From Nitrospiraceae bacterium (GTDB lineage: Bacteria; Nitrospirota; Nitrospiria; Nitrospirales; UBA2166): DNA of 64,000 nucleotides. The stretch's first letter is position 1. Each line of letters starts with the position of its first letter. Below the pieces are notes generated by a model. The model did not search any database, was not told where the DNA came from, and saw only the letters and a program-made list of their open reading frames with translations. Below are positions 1 to 9,654 of this stretch, piece after piece. The DNA lies in assembly GCA_002726235.1 (NCBI GenBank), contig PBSN01000008.1:606136-670135 (forward strand), written 5' to 3'. Made by a program: the position numbers and the translations under genes.

Positions 1-106
1 TGATGCCATAACACTCGAACGATGCATTCAAAGATAAGGTTCACCTCAACATTCGATAATGATTGGAGTTTCTTCATGTGTAAGTAAAACGCAATGAAGA
101 AACCGT

Positions 107-410
107 GTTGAGTGGGTGCGAGAGTTTCAAGTCCACGTTGTATCTCAACTGATACAGCTGTATCAATTCGGATACGCCGGAGGCACTCAGTGACTGTGAT
201 GTTCGCGAAGAAAAGATCTCACCCAATGAAATTATCGATTCCATTGGATTCTCTTTTCGTTAGGCGACCCACCTCATTGCCGATTGGAACCACATGCTCA
301 CATGGCTTAAAGCGGTTAATGTACTCAAGGATATGCATCGTATCGGGTCAAGAGACTGCAAAATCCATCAGTACGATGGAATCCTTCCGCTTCCCTGTAA
401 TCCCTCTTAG
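107..410 (+). pseudogene. Possible decayed protein-coding gene, family unknown
   Basis: Two stretches read like protein but are broken. Frame starting at 107 runs to a TGA at 191-193 and ends in a segment with sequence QLIQLYQFGYAGGTQ. The next frame then continues from 186 (LSDCDVREEKISPNEIIDS), meets one in-frame TAG at 261-263, and continues to a TAG at 408-410 with a tryptophan-rich part (IADWNHMLTWLKAVNVL). One +1 frameshift plus one stop would rejoin them. The longer uninterrupted frame over the same bases is Ser/Arg-rich and looks like a shadow. I do not recognise the family. Chance resemblance to coding is possible. Confidence 0.3.
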
Positions 411-547
411 TTTTTGGTCAAATAGAATTCAAGGTGGCCTTGAGGAAATTACATCCTATGCGCTTGCCATTCCACAGCGACAAGCTTAATGTTTTCAATG
501 GCAATTCACCTATCGATTTCATACGGTACCGAGACGGAGGGAGTACG

Positions 548-802
548 ATGAGCTGGATCACTGTCATGGGTTTTGTCGCTGGGACTTGTACAACCGCCGC
601 GTTTCTTCCTCAAGTTGCAAAAATGTTTTTAACGAAAAAAACGCAAGATATCTCCCTGTTTATGTACATCATTCTGGCAACGGGTGTACTGTTGTGGACG
701 ATTTACGGGTTCATTAATGAGGACATCCCGCTACTGCTCGCGAATGGCATCACGTTGGTCTTTGTTTGCAGTATCCTTGTTCTGAAGCTACGGCATGGGT
801 AA
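548..802 (+). CDS. SemiSWEET-family small sugar transporter
   Basis: An 84-residue integral membrane protein with three predicted membrane helices, the usual size and layout of bacterial SemiSWEETs, which dimerise to move sugars such as sucrose or glucose across the inner membrane by facilitated diffusion. The PQ-loop motif is visible early (AAFLPQVAKMF), followed by TKKTQDISLFMY, the typical start of the second helix, and a third helix near the C terminus (ANGITLVFVCSILVL). The ATG at 548 is chosen over upstream starts because it follows a GGAGGG Shine-Dalgarno and begins at the family's normal N terminus. It stands alone, about 300 bp before a Sel1-repeat gene. Substrate cannot be told from sequence. 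Confidence 0.85.
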   Translation: MSWITVMGFVAGTCTTAAFLPQVAKMFLTKKTQDISLFMYIILATGVLLWTIYGFINEDIPLLLANGITLVFVCSILVLKLRHG

Positions 803-1113
803 AAAAGAAGGTACAGAAAAACACACGGCAAACCGCCAAATGTTCTCACTGCAGGCAATATGCCTCGTCATACAATGCCGGTCACCACACTGATCATTGA
901 TGGACACTCAAATGATAGGTGGATCGCAACGGCTAACCAACGAATGGATGGCAAATCACTAACACCCATCACACAGCACACACCAATCACATCACCGCGT
1001 TCTAATCCTGTAATACTCACAACCCATTCTTGTTAAACGTTGAATCGTCTTCCAAGAAGATGTATCCTTCTTTAGTGATGATGCGAGTAAACCCTGATGG
1101 AGGAGGTAAAGGC
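803..1113. other. Intergenic gap, no recognised feature
   Basis: About 310 bp between the SemiSWEET gene and the Sel1-repeat gene. It holds A/C-rich sequence. I see no convincing hairpin terminator, RNA gene or conserved ORF, apart from the strong GGAGGAGGT ribosome binding site just before the next gene. Confidence 0.5.
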
Positions 1114-1116
1114 GTG

Positions 1117-1908
1117 ATGACACCCCTCCTGTTCGCCCTGCTCCTGCTGTTCAACGTGAGCCAGATTGCACTTGCTGGTGACTATGAAGATGGCGTGGAT
1201 GCACTTGCTCGTGGAGACTATACGACAGCCGCCCAGAAGTTCAGGCAAGCCGCGGAGGCCGCTCATACCGAAGCCCAATTCTCCCTTGGCGCAATGTACT
1301 TCAACGGAGAAGGGGTGTTGCAAGACGATAAGGAAGCGGCACGCTGGTACGCCAAATCAGCGGAAGCTGGTTTTGCGTTCGCCCAAGTCCAGCTTGCCTG
1401 GATGTACGCTAATGGGCTAGGGGTACCAAAAGACGATCACGAAGCCGTACGCTGGTACCGCCAAGCCGCGGAAGCTGGCCATACGAAAGCACAAAACCAG
1501 CTTGGGTGGATGTACGAGAAAGGCCAAGGTGTGCCGCAAGACGATCACGAAGCCGTACGCTGGTACCGCCAAGCCGCGGAAGCTGGTCATGCAAAGGCAC
1601 AAAACCAGCTTGGGTGGATGTACGAGAAAGGCCGAGGTGTACCGCAAGACGATCACGAAGCCGCACGCTGGTATCGCCAAGCTGCGGAAGCTGGTTTTGC
1701 GTTTGCCAAAGTCAATCTTAGCCTGATGTACACTAGCGGGCGTGGCGTACCAGAAGACTACGTGCAAGCCCTCAGGTGGGCTGACCTTGCCGCAGCGACT
1801 GCGCCTAACAAAGAACTCAGAGATCTTGCAGTCAAAATACGTAGTGATATTGCAGGAATGATGTCACAAGAGCAAATCGAGGAAGCGCAACGTCTAACCA
1901 GCGAGTGA
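1117..1908 (+). CDS. Exported Sel1-like repeat protein
   Basis: A 263-residue protein with an N-terminal signal peptide (about residues 1-20, MTPLLFALLLLFNVSQIALA) and then about five Sel1-like TPR repeats of 36 residues, each with the pattern A..LG.MY..G.GV..D...A.RWY..AAE.G. Such solenoids are periplasmic or outer-membrane-associated scaffolds for protein-protein contacts; a specific partner cannot be inferred. ATG 1117 (or the adjacent GTG 1114) is preferred because GGAGGAGGT lies just upstream and a signal peptide follows directly; longer forms add a non-signal extension. Central repeats are nearly identical at DNA level, pointing to recent repeat expansion. A paralogue is encoded on the opposite strand at 4989-6185. 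Confidence 0.8.
   Translation: MTPLLFALLLLFNVSQIALAGDYEDGVDALARGDYTTAAQKFRQAAEAAHTEAQFSLGAMYFNGEGVLQDDKEAARWYAKSAEAGFAFAQVQLAWMYANGLGVPKDDHEAVRWYRQAAEAGHTKAQNQLGWMYEKGQGVPQDDHEAVRWYRQAAEAGHAKAQNQLGWMYEKGRGVPQDDHEAARWYRQAAEAGFAFAKVNLSLMYTSGRGVPEDYVQALRWADLAAATAPNKELRDLAVKIRSDIAGMMSQEQIEEAQRLTSE
1432..1755 (+). repeat. 108-bp in-gene tandem repeats (Sel1 units)
   Basis: Successive units begin with GACGATCAC at 1432, 1540 and 1648, a period of exactly 108 bp (36 codons). The first two units are almost identical; the third diverges after about 40 bp. This is an internal Sel1-unit duplication inside the coding frame, so copy number can change without breaking the frame. Confidence 0.85.
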
Positions 1909-2058
1909 ATGGCAACTCACTAGCACCATATCACGCGCCCCCTGTCTCTGCCGCCTTGCACATCATAGCCTCTGTGAGCATCATACCTATTCATTTACAA
2001 CACAGGTGAGAATGCTGCGTGTATTGAAAATTGATCCATTGAAACTTCTCAATATTCC

Positions 2059-3387
2059 ATGAAACAACGTGCCTCTCTGCACACGGTTGGGTGTCGTCTT
2101 AACCAATCTGAAACCGCTATTTTTTTTCACCAACTCCAAGCGTCAGGTTTTCAGTTAGTGCCTTTTGGGGAACCAACTGATCTCTTCATTCTTAATACCT
2201 GTTCAGTGACCCATAGCGCGGAAGCTGATTGCCGCCGTGCAATACGGCGAACCATGCAGCATTCCCCCAATGCATTTATTGCCGTAACGGGGTGCTATGC
2301 ACAGACTGGAGCTAGCTCACTTGGAATGATTCATGGAGTGGATTTGATCGTTGGAAGCCAACACAAAATGACTGTCCTTGACTTGATTCCTTCCCTCAAG
2401 AAACAAAATACTCCTGAAATTGTTCGTGGACACCCCACTCGCGACAATTTTATCATCGACGGAGTTGGGTACTTTGAATCAACTCGAGCAACACTGAAAG
2501 TACAGGATGGTTGCGACTTTATGTGTTCGTTTTGCAACATTCCTTTTGCCAGGGGGCGAGAGCGCAGTCGCACGATGGACGATCTGTTGCGTGAAGGACA
2601 AGCACTTATTGACCGTGGCCACAAAGAGATAATCATTTCTGGGGTCAACGTTGGGAAGTATGAGTCGGCTGGGTATTCGCTTCTCGATGTCATTCGAAGA
2701 TTGGAAAAACTCCCTGGAATTATTCGTATCAGAATTTCCTCGATCGAACCAACGACCATTCCAGACGCCTTACTGGAACACATGGCTCATTCTTCTATCC
2801 TTTGTCACTATCTCCATGTACCTATTCAAAGCGGTGATGATGACATTTTACGCCGTATGCATCGACGCTATTCGGTTTGTGAATACAAGGAATGTATTGA
2901 AAAAGCTGCCCGCATGATTCCTGGAGCATGTTTTGGAACTGACGTGATGGTAGGATTTCCTGGAGAAGGTGAAAATGAATTCGCCCATACCATCGATGTC
3001 ATCAATGCACTGCCACTCTCCTATTTCCACGTGTTTAGTTACTCTGAACGACCAGGAACAGCGGCAGGAAAATTTGAGGAAAAGGTTCATCCACACATCA
3101 TTAAGGCGCGAAGTAAGCAATTAAGAACTATTTCTAAAACTAAACGGCTTGCGAGCTACCACCGGTATATCGGAGAATGTGTTTCTGTCTTGTTTGAACA
3201 GCGCGATACTGCTGGCTATTGGACTGGACTCACGGATACATATGTCCGTGTGAGCGTTAGAACGGATGAGGATCTAGCAAACAAGCTACGACTAGTTCAC
3301 GTTGCCGGTATTATGGGTGATAAAGCGGTGGGAGAGTTAGTTGGGAAAAACACGAAACCGGAAAAGCGCTTGGTGATGGTGTCATGA
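2059..3387 (+). CDS. mtaB: tRNA t6A37 C2-methylthiotransferase MtaB
   Basis: Radical SAM enzyme that adds a methylthio group to N6-threonylcarbamoyladenosine at position 37 of ANN-decoding tRNAs, giving ms2t6A. The 442-residue protein has the family's three parts: N-terminal MTTase domain with cluster-binding cysteines C12, C48 and C79 (HTVGCRLNQSE signature), the radical SAM domain with CxxxCxxC at C152/C156/C159 (GCDFMCSFCN), and a C-terminal TRAM-like region. The GCRLNQ-E start separates MtaB from MiaB (GCQMN-Y). The stop overlaps the miaB start by four bases (ATGA), so the two are co-translated. RimO is less likely because its N-terminal motif differs. Confidence 0.9.
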   Translation: MKQRASLHTVGCRLNQSETAIFFHQLQASGFQLVPFGEPTDLFILNTCSVTHSAEADCRRAIRRTMQHSPNAFIAVTGCYAQTGASSLGMIHGVDLIVGSQHKMTVLDLIPSLKKQNTPEIVRGHPTRDNFIIDGVGYFESTRATLKVQDGCDFMCSFCNIPFARGRERSRTMDDLLREGQALIDRGHKEIIISGVNVGKYESAGYSLLDVIRRLEKLPGIIRIRISSIEPTTIPDALLEHMAHSSILCHYLHVPIQSGDDDILRRMHRRYSVCEYKECIEKAARMIPGACFGTDVMVGFPGEGENEFAHTIDVINALPLSYFHVFSYSERPGTAAGKFEEKVHPHIIKARSKQLRTISKTKRLASYHRYIGECVSVLFEQRDTAGYWTGLTDTYVRVSVRTDEDLANKLRLVHVAGIMGDKAVGELVGKNTKPEKRLVMVS

Positions 3388-4706
3388 GTCACGCAGTTTA
3401 TCTTGAGACATTCGGCTGTCAGATGAATGAGTATGACAGCGATATCATACGCACCATCCTCAAACAACATGATTTTAAATTCACAAATCACCTTGATGAT
3501 GCAGATGTTGTGCTGATGAACACGTGCGCAATTCGAGAATCTGCACAGGACAGAATTCATGGACGACTTGCAGGATTAAAACGACTCAAGCATGAGCGTG
3601 GTCTCGTCGTGGGACTGCTTGGATGTATGGCTCAGAATCTCAAAAAAGACCTCATGAAGGCCGATTCGGTTATTGATGTGCTCGTCGGTCCAGATGGATA
3701 TCGCAAACTTCCCAATCTCCTCACAAAAGCGCTTGACGCACATCACCCTAGGATGGAAATAACTTTATCAGAGTCTGAGACCTATGCGGATATCGTCCCC
3801 GAGCAAATCGATAGCGTGACAGCTTTGGTCTCCATTATGCGTGGTTGCGACAATTTTTGTACTTTTTGTGTCGTACCCTACACTCGCGGACGCGAGCGTA
3901 GCCAAAACCCGGAAAGCATTATTTTTGAAGTGCGCCAATTGGCGAACAACGGAATCAAGCAGGTCACCCTTCTTGGACAGAACGTAAACTCATATGCCGT
4001 GAATGGGACAGATTTTGTCGATCTAATTATTCGTGTAGCAGATATTCCTGGAATTGAACGAGTTCGATTTACCTCACCACATCCAAAGGATTTTCCAGAA
4101 AAACTTATAGACGCCATTATTGACCATCCACGAATTTGCAAGCACATCCATCTTCCACTTCAGTCGGGAAGTGATAGAATTCTCGAACTCATGAATCGGA
4201 CATACACCCAGCAAGCCTTTATCGATCTTGCCAATGATATGCGAAATCGCTGCCCACAGCTCACATTAACTACCGATGTGATTGTCGGATTTTGTTCGGA
4301 AAGTGAGGAAGACTTCGCGGATACCTATCGCGTAATGGAGAAAATTGGATTCAACGCGGCATTTACCTTTATGTACTCTGAGCGGAAAAATACGATTGCG
4401 GCGCGACACTATCCCGACAATGTCCCACAGACCGTGAAAGTCGACCGAGTCTCACGCCTAGTCGAATTGCAAAACCGGATGTCGCGTCAATTAAATCGTG
4501 CCTTGATCGGGAAGAAACTTAAAGTTCTGGTTCAGGGAAACGCGAAGAAATCAGAAGACCAGTGGATGGGAAGGACCGATGGCAATACCATGGCCGTCTT
4601 TCCAAAAACAGGCAAAGAAGTATATCCAGGGAAGACAGCCACGATAACCATTTCAGATGCGACGTCACATACCTTGATCGGAGAGACAATCCCATCGTTT
4701 CAATGA
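3384..4706 (+). CDS. miaB: tRNA i6A37 methylthiotransferase MiaB
   Basis: Radical SAM/SPASM-like enzyme that converts i6A37 to ms2i6A37 in tRNAs reading UNN codons. The 440-residue protein shows the UPF0004 domain with C12 (ETFGCQMNEYDSD), C48 and C81, the radical SAM motif C155/C159/C162 (CDNFCTFCVVPYTRGRERS), and a C-terminal TRAM domain. It is translationally coupled to mtaB through an ATGA overlap. The i6A precursor enzyme MiaA is not in this window, but the hydroxylase MiaE that acts on the MiaB product is encoded at 62186-62797. Confidence 0.93.
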   Translation: MSHAVYLETFGCQMNEYDSDIIRTILKQHDFKFTNHLDDADVVLMNTCAIRESAQDRIHGRLAGLKRLKHERGLVVGLLGCMAQNLKKDLMKADSVIDVLVGPDGYRKLPNLLTKALDAHHPRMEITLSESETYADIVPEQIDSVTALVSIMRGCDNFCTFCVVPYTRGRERSQNPESIIFEVRQLANNGIKQVTLLGQNVNSYAVNGTDFVDLIIRVADIPGIERVRFTSPHPKDFPEKLIDAIIDHPRICKHIHLPLQSGSDRILELMNRTYTQQAFIDLANDMRNRCPQLTLTTDVIVGFCSESEEDFADTYRVMEKIGFNAAFTFMYSERKNTIAARHYPDNVPQTVKVDRVSRLVELQNRMSRQLNRALIGKKLKVLVQGNAKKSEDQWMGRTDGNTMAVFPKTGKEVYPGKTATITISDATSHTLIGETIPSFQ

Positions 4707-4988
4707 AATTGTCGCAATGCTTCCCTACTAAGCTTCCTGTTAGATACAATTATCCCAAACGTTAGATTTGCCCCATCTTGCACATCCCTTTTTGAGTTCT
4801 ACAATGAGCGGATCCTTCTTGTCTTTGCTACTCACCAAAGTATCAACAGACCAGCGAATCTAACCGATGCGGCTAGGAAAGATCAAAGCAAACGAGAAAG
4901 GCGAGGAAAAGAAGAACAGTATCTGACGGATCATGCAAAACTGGACGCGTCGGGATGATCGTGGCATATGTATCGCGTAATGCAAGTG

Positions 4989-6185
4989 CTAGTGATTCGA
5001 CATCCACTTACGGGCCATCAGTTCGGCTTCCACGAGTTGCTCTGCTGAGAGTCTGCTTGTCACAACATCACGGGACTTGCTTGCAAATGTTTTGAGTTCG
5101 TTGTCGGTTGAAGTCGCTGTAGCAAGGCTATACCACTTGTGCGCTTGTACCTCGTCTTGCAACACCCCTTGCCCATTGAAGTACCTCACAGCAAGACTAT
5201 TTTGGGCCTCTGGAACTCCAGCCTCCGCGGCTTGACTCCACCAACGCACAGCTTCCACATCGTCTTGCGGAACCCCTTTCCCTTTGTCGTACATCACGCC
5301 AAGGTTGTATTGGGCATCTATGTCACCAGCCACCGCGGCTTTACGGTACCAGTGCACTGATTCCTTGTCATCTTGTGGCACACCCCATCCTCTAGCGTAC
5401 ATCACGCCAAGAGTGTTTTGGGCCTCTCTATCAGCAGCCTCAGCGGCTTTACGATACCAGCGCACCGCTTCTGTATCGTCTTTCGACACCCCTTTCCCTT
5501 CGCCATACATCAGACCAAGACTATATTGGGCCTCCACAACGCCAGCCTCTGCGGCCTGCCGATACCAGCGCACTGCTTCCACATTGTCCTGCAGCACCCC
5601 TTGCCCTTTATCGTACATCACGCCAAGATTGTATTTGGCCTTCGCATCACCGGCTTCCGCGGCTTGGGTAAACCAATACGCCGTTTTCTCAAAATCTTTC
5701 GGAACCCCCTCCCCATTGAAATACATCGCGCCAAGATTGAGTTGGGCTAACGTATGACCTCCTTCTGCCGCATGGGTAAACCAGCGCACCGCTTCCACAT
5801 TGTCCTGCAACACCCCTTTCCCTTTGTAATGCATCCAGCCAAGATTGTGCTGCGCCTCTGTGAATCCAGCCTCCGCAGCTGGCCTCCACCAACGTACGGC
5901 TTTCACATTGTCTTGCGGTACCCCTTGCCCTAAAGCGTACATCCATCCAAGATTGGTTTGGGCCTCCACATGACCACCCTCCGCGGCTGGCTGGAACTGC
6001 TCTAAGGCTATTGTGTAATCCTCACTCTCATATGCAGCTTTACCATCTTGATAGGCAACTTCAGCTTGGCTGGATGAGAAGACTGCTGCAGGAAGAGACT
6101 CAGCAGAATCCATGGTCTCCTTGGATTCACACCCAAGACTGAACAGAGCGAGAATGATGAGAAGAGGCATTACGATCCAAGGCAT
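4989..6185 (-). CDS. Sel1-like repeat lipoprotein
   Basis: A 398-residue protein with a lipoprotein-type signal (MPWIVMPLLIILALFSLGC, lipid Cys at 19 if processed) and about eight Sel1/TPR-like repeats of 36 residues (A..NLGVMY..G.GV.QD...AVRWY..AAEAG). It ends with a helical tail similar to that of the Sel1 protein at 1117-1908, so the two are paralogues. Start 6185 is chosen because GGGGAGAA precedes it and a signal sequence follows at once; the upstream Met would add 12 polar residues. Its role is probably as an envelope scaffold; no partner is known. The repeats are more diverged than those of the paralogue. Confidence 0.8.
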   Translation of the reverse strand: MPWIVMPLLIILALFSLGCESKETMDSAESLPAAVFSSSQAEVAYQDGKAAYESEDYTIALEQFQPAAEGGHVEAQTNLGWMYALGQGVPQDNVKAVRWWRPAAEAGFTEAQHNLGWMHYKGKGVLQDNVEAVRWFTHAAEGGHTLAQLNLGAMYFNGEGVPKDFEKTAYWFTQAAEAGDAKAKYNLGVMYDKGQGVLQDNVEAVRWYRQAAEAGVVEAQYSLGLMYGEGKGVSKDDTEAVRWYRKAAEAADREAQNTLGVMYARGWGVPQDDKESVHWYRKAAVAGDIDAQYNLGVMYDKGKGVPQDDVEAVRWWSQAAEAGVPEAQNSLAVRYFNGQGVLQDEVQAHKWYSLATATSTDNELKTFASKSRDVVTSRLSAEQLVEAELMARKWMSNH

Positions 6186-6270
6186 ACGGTTCTCCCCAGC
6201 ATTGTTGAAGCAGGATTCCATCCCATCATCACTGACGAAATAAAGTCAAAAACTTACGAGACAGGATCGT

Positions 6271-6346
6271 TGGTGGAGCTGAGGGGGGTCGAACCCCTGA
6301 CCTCGAGACTGCCAGTCTCGCGCGCTCCCAACTGCGCCACAGCCCC
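6271..6346 (-). tRNA. tRNA-Ala (anticodon GGC)
   Basis: Read on the minus strand, the 76-nt gene folds as a standard cloverleaf: acceptor GGGGCTG paired with CAGCTCC (one G-U pair), discriminator A and an encoded CCA end, anticodon stem CGAGA/TCTCG with loop CTGGCAG (anticodon GGC, reads GCC), and T arm AGGGGTTCGACCCCCCT with TTCGA loop. It lies between the Sel1 lipoprotein gene and tyrS, both on the same strand. Confidence 0.95.
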
Positions 6347-6527
6347 ACACAAGGCGATGATATCGACCCTCTTGAGTACTGTCAAGAGAACTTCAGCAGG
6401 ATATTTCTAACATTTCGAATGTGTGTTAGGCAACGATTATGATCTGCAGTCATCCACCTAGGATATGGGACATTTTACATATTCACCACCCTGCAAGAAG
6501 GGGTAGAATAACGTCCCTACATCACCA

Positions 6528-7745
6528 CTATGGAGAATACGTAACGGTGGCAAACTTTCGTTTTCCGACACGAATCTTGTAGAGTTTTCCTTCGGAGAGT
6601 TCTATCTTGGCATGAGGATCGGTTGGGCGTTGACCATCAAGCTCAACACTCCCCTGTTGCACAAGTCTCCTTGCCTCATTTCGGCTCGAGACCAATCCAG
6701 TTTTCTCGAGTAATGCAATGATCCAGATAGAGGGATTGTCAGGTAAATCAACATCACTCGCGCTCAACTGCACACTGGCATCAGGCTGATCTGGAAATTC
6801 TTTTTGGCCAAAGCGCTTCTGAAATTCTTCACGTGCATGTTTGGCGTTCTCAGCCCCGTGATAGCGCGCGGTAATTTCATGCGCAAGATCTTTCTTCGCT
6901 TCCATGGGATGCACGCTCTGCACATTTTCAATATCACGATCGGAAAGGAGTTCATAGTACCGCAACATTAACTCATCACTCACTGACATCAGCTTGCCAA
7001 ACATTTCCGTCGGAGAATCATCTAACGCAACCACATTGCCAAAACTCTTACTCATTTTCCGCACACCATCGATTCCCTCTAACAAGGGCATCGTCATCAC
7101 AACCTGAGGGGGCTTCCCATAATCACGTTGTAATTCACGTCCCATGAGCAGATTGAACTTCTGATCCGTTCCTCCAAGTTCAACATCCGCATCAAGCACG
7201 ACCGAATCATATCCCTGAATAAGAGGATAGAGAAATTCATGGATGCTGATTGGCTTTCCTTCAGCATACCTCTTCTCAAAGTCATCGCGCTCAAGCATAC
7301 GCGCCACTGTGTGACGGGCTGCAAGCTCAATGACCTTCTCCGCGGTCATCAGCTTCATCCATCGACTGTTGTAGTCAACAGTTGTGCGGTCTGGATCAAG
7401 AATCTTAAATATCTGACGTTCGTAGGCCATCGCATTATCCGTAACCTGATCTTTCGTCATCGGCTTTCGTGTTTCGGACACCCCACTGGGATCTCCAATC
7501 ATCCCGGTAAAGTCTCCAATGAGAAAAATGATGTCGTGTCCACAATCCTGGAAATGTTTCAGTTTGTGAAGGAGCACGGTGTGACCAAGATGGAGATCTG
7601 GAGCGGTTGGATCAAATCCAGCTTTAATTTTCAATGGGCAGGCGTGTTGCTGTGACCATTCAAGTTTCTGTCGCAGTGCCTCCTTTGGAATTACCTCGAT
7701 AGTCCCGCGGTTGAGAAGAGACAACTGCTGATCGATAGGAGTCAT
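6528..7745 (-). CDS. tyrS: Tyrosyl-tRNA synthetase
   Basis: Class I aminoacyl-tRNA synthetase that charges tRNA-Tyr. The 405-residue protein has the HIGH-type motif HLGH (residues 52-55), the tyrosine/ATP site typical of the family, the signature RKMSKSFGN, and an S4 RNA-binding domain at the C terminus ([14 protein letters not shown]). Length and the KMSKS form match the longer TyrRS subgroup (TyrZ type). It is the last gene of a minus-strand run and lies about 100 bp downstream of lpdA. No T-box is expected or seen. Confidence 0.94.
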   Translation of the reverse strand: MTPIDQQLSLLNRGTIEVIPKEALRQKLEWSQQHACPLKIKAGFDPTAPDLHLGHTVLLHKLKHFQDCGHDIIFLIGDFTGMIGDPSGVSETRKPMTKDQVTDNAMAYERQIFKILDPDRTTVDYNSRWMKLMTAEKVIELAARHTVARMLERDDFEKRYAEGKPISIHEFLYPLIQGYDSVVLDADVELGGTDQKFNLLMGRELQRDYGKPPQVVMTMPLLEGIDGVRKMSKSFGNVVALDDSPTEMFGKLMSVSDELMLRYYELLSDRDIENVQSVHPMEAKKDLAHEITARYHGAENAKHAREEFQKRFGQKEFPDQPDASVQLSASDVDLPDNPSIWIIALLEKTGLVSSRNEARRLVQQGSVELDGQRPTDPHAKIELSEGKLYKIRVGKRKFATVTYSP

Positions 7746-7848
7746 CGAGTGGAGAGACCAGAGGATGCTGAAAAAAGAGAGGCCAGTCGCAACATCCTAT
7801 TGTACACCTAGAGTGAGAAAAGAACCTGAAGAAGTAGTAAGTTCAAGA

Positions 7849-9255
7849 TCATGGAGTTGCTACAGCAACCTTTTTTTTTGCAAGATGAATTGCCTCACCA
7901 GAGACATCTTCGGCGGCCTCCATCAAACCTTCTGCCCACGTTGGATGGGCATGGATTGTGGTGGCCAATGTTTTAGCAGTAGCGCCAAGTCGCATACCCA
8001 ACGCGGCCTCGTGGATTAGGTCAGCAGCATGCGAGCCAACAATATGTACACCAAGAAGGCGATCACTTTCAGCATCCGCGATAACCTTGAATAATCCAGT
8101 TGTCTCGCCCTGCGCATGCGCTTTTCCCAATCCAATAGGTCGAAATCGGCCAATGCGAGTTTGTATTCCTCTTGTTTTCGCTTCCTCTTCAGTGATGCCT
8201 ACTCGACCAATTTCAGGAACAGTAAAAATTCCTACAGGGATCACATCATCGTTAATCTCTATCAGGTTGCCCATCATGTTTTCGACAGCCACTTTTCCAT
8301 GATATGAGGCAACATGAGCTAGCATGGACTTACCAGTCACATCTCCAATCGCGTAAATCCCTGGCGCTGTTGTTTCTAAATATTCATTCACCGTAATCTC
8401 ACCGCAATTCCCAACAGCAACGCCAGCATTCTCCAGCCCTAAACCCTGAGGGTTAATATGGCGACCGACTGAAACAAGAACTTTGTCTGTTACAATTGTC
8501 GTCCCATCAGAACATGTGACTTGAACATTTTCATCAGATTTTTCAACCTCCACTACCTGGGTTCCCAAGTAAAGATCAATCCCTTGTTTCTTGAATACAG
8601 ATTGAATCTGGGCGGATACCTCGGTATCTTCCGACGGCAATATCTGAGGTGCCATTTCGACCAAGCTCACTCGGCTCCCCAACCCTGCAAAGAGAGATGC
8701 AAACTCACATCCTTCCACGCCAGCTCCGACAATCAGAAGCGTTTTTGGAATATCAGTTGTATCCAAAAGCTCCTTGCTGGTGACAATGAATTCTCCATCG
8801 ACTGGCAAATTTGGCAACGTTGTTGGTTGTGAACCAGTAGCAATGACAATAGCATCCGCAATAACGGTATGTTCTTTTCCTTCAATTTCCACGATGCGTA
8901 TCGTTCGTTGATCAAGAAGTTCAGCCCGCCCCTCAATGAGCTGTACACCCCAAGACTTAAAAAGGGAACGAACACCGCTTGCAAGTGTGCTAACTATCTT
9001 GTTTTTTCGGTTAACCATTGCCTGAAGGTCTACCGAAATAGGCCCGGCAATCTGTATCCCAAATTCAGAGGCCAAGCAAACTTTGGTGAACACATCCCTA
9101 CACGCCAACAAAGCCTTACTGGGAATACAGCCCCAATGAAGACATACCCCTCCAACCCATCCCTGCTCGACAACGGTCACATTCGCTCCAACCTGAGCAG
9201 CACGAATCGCAGCGACATACCCTCCAGGACCAGCACCGATAATGACGACATGCAT
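7849..9255 (-). CDS. lpdA: Dihydrolipoyl dehydrogenase
   Basis: Flavoprotein disulfide reductase that reoxidises dihydrolipoyl groups of E2 or GcvH proteins with NAD+. The 468 residues show FAD-binding GAGPGG (7-12), the redox disulfide C38-C43 in GGVCLHWGCIPSKA, a second nucleotide fold (IVGAGVEGCEFASLFAGLG), the FAD motif YAIGDVTG, and the C-terminal dimer-interface His/Glu pair in HAHPTWAEG. It starts 6 bp after gcvH on the same strand, so the two are almost certainly co-transcribed and Lpd is the partner of this GcvH. The CLHWGC form of the active site is less common than CLNVGC but known. Confidence 0.92.
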   Translation of the reverse strand: MHVVIIGAGPGGYVAAIRAAQVGANVTVVEQGWVGGVCLHWGCIPSKALLACRDVFTKVCLASEFGIQIAGPISVDLQAMVNRKNKIVSTLASGVRSLFKSWGVQLIEGRAELLDQRTIRIVEIEGKEHTVIADAIVIATGSQPTTLPNLPVDGEFIVTSKELLDTTDIPKTLLIVGAGVEGCEFASLFAGLGSRVSLVEMAPQILPSEDTEVSAQIQSVFKKQGIDLYLGTQVVEVEKSDENVQVTCSDGTTIVTDKVLVSVGRHINPQGLGLENAGVAVGNCGEITVNEYLETTAPGIYAIGDVTGKSMLAHVASYHGKVAVENMMGNLIEINDDVIPVGIFTVPEIGRVGITEEEAKTRGIQTRIGRFRPIGLGKAHAQGETTGLFKVIADAESDRLLGVHIVGSHAADLIHEAALGMRLGATAKTLATTIHAHPTWAEGLMEAAEDVSGEAIHLAKKKVAVATP

Positions 9256-9261
9256 ACTGTA

Positions 9262-9654
9262 TCAGTCGTCGCCTTCTCCACGCACAAACGCCTCATAGGC
9301 TTTCGCATCCATTAGCTGGTCCAACTCTTCCTGAGTTTCAAGCATGATCGAGACAATCCATCCCTCTCCATACGGATCATTGTTGACGAGATCTGGACGA
9401 GCGATCAATTGATCGTTGATCCGGAGAATGGTCCCATTCACAGGACTATATATTGGAGAGGTCGCCTTGGTTGACTCCAGTTCTCCAATCTCATCCCCTC
9501 GGTGTACCTTCGCCCCAACTGCAGGAAATTCCACATAAACAATATCGCCTAAAGACTCCTGCGCAAACTGACTAACGCCAACAATGCACCCACCACCATC
9601 GTCAACATTAACCCATTCATGATCTTTGGTATACAGGAATGTATCAGGGAACAT
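9262..9654 (-). CDS. gcvH: Glycine cleavage system H protein
   Basis: Lipoyl carrier protein of 130 residues. The lipoylated lysine is K63 within GELESTKATSPIYSPVNG. It shuttles the aminomethyl group between P and T proteins and is reoxidised by Lpd, encoded just downstream. LipB, which attaches the octanoyl precursor, is encoded at 37575. The T and P protein genes are not in this window. The start overlaps the end of the upstream lipoprotein gene by 11 bp, suggesting coupled expression. A lipoyl-carrier role in another pathway cannot be excluded from sequence alone. Confidence 0.92.
   Translation of the reverse strand: MFPDTFLYTKDHEWVNVDDGGGCIVGVSQFAQESLGDIVYVEFPAVGAKVHRGDEIGELESTKATSPIYSPVNGTILRINDQLIARPDLVNNDPYGEGWIVSIMLETQEELDQLMDAKAYEAFVRGEGDD

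Noticed and set aside
112..489. 125-codon open frame on the plus strand at the window start
   Set aside because: Ser/Arg-rich, no ribosome binding site, and adjacent frames read more like protein.
1409..1767. Repetitive open frames antisense to the Sel1 gene
   Set aside because: They mirror the 108-bp Sel1 tandem repeats; periodicity comes from the real gene on the other strand.
5284..5757. 157-codon plus-strand frame with repeated SPYITPRLYWAS-like units
   Set aside because: Antisense to the Sel1 lipoprotein repeats, no start signals, no family resemblance.
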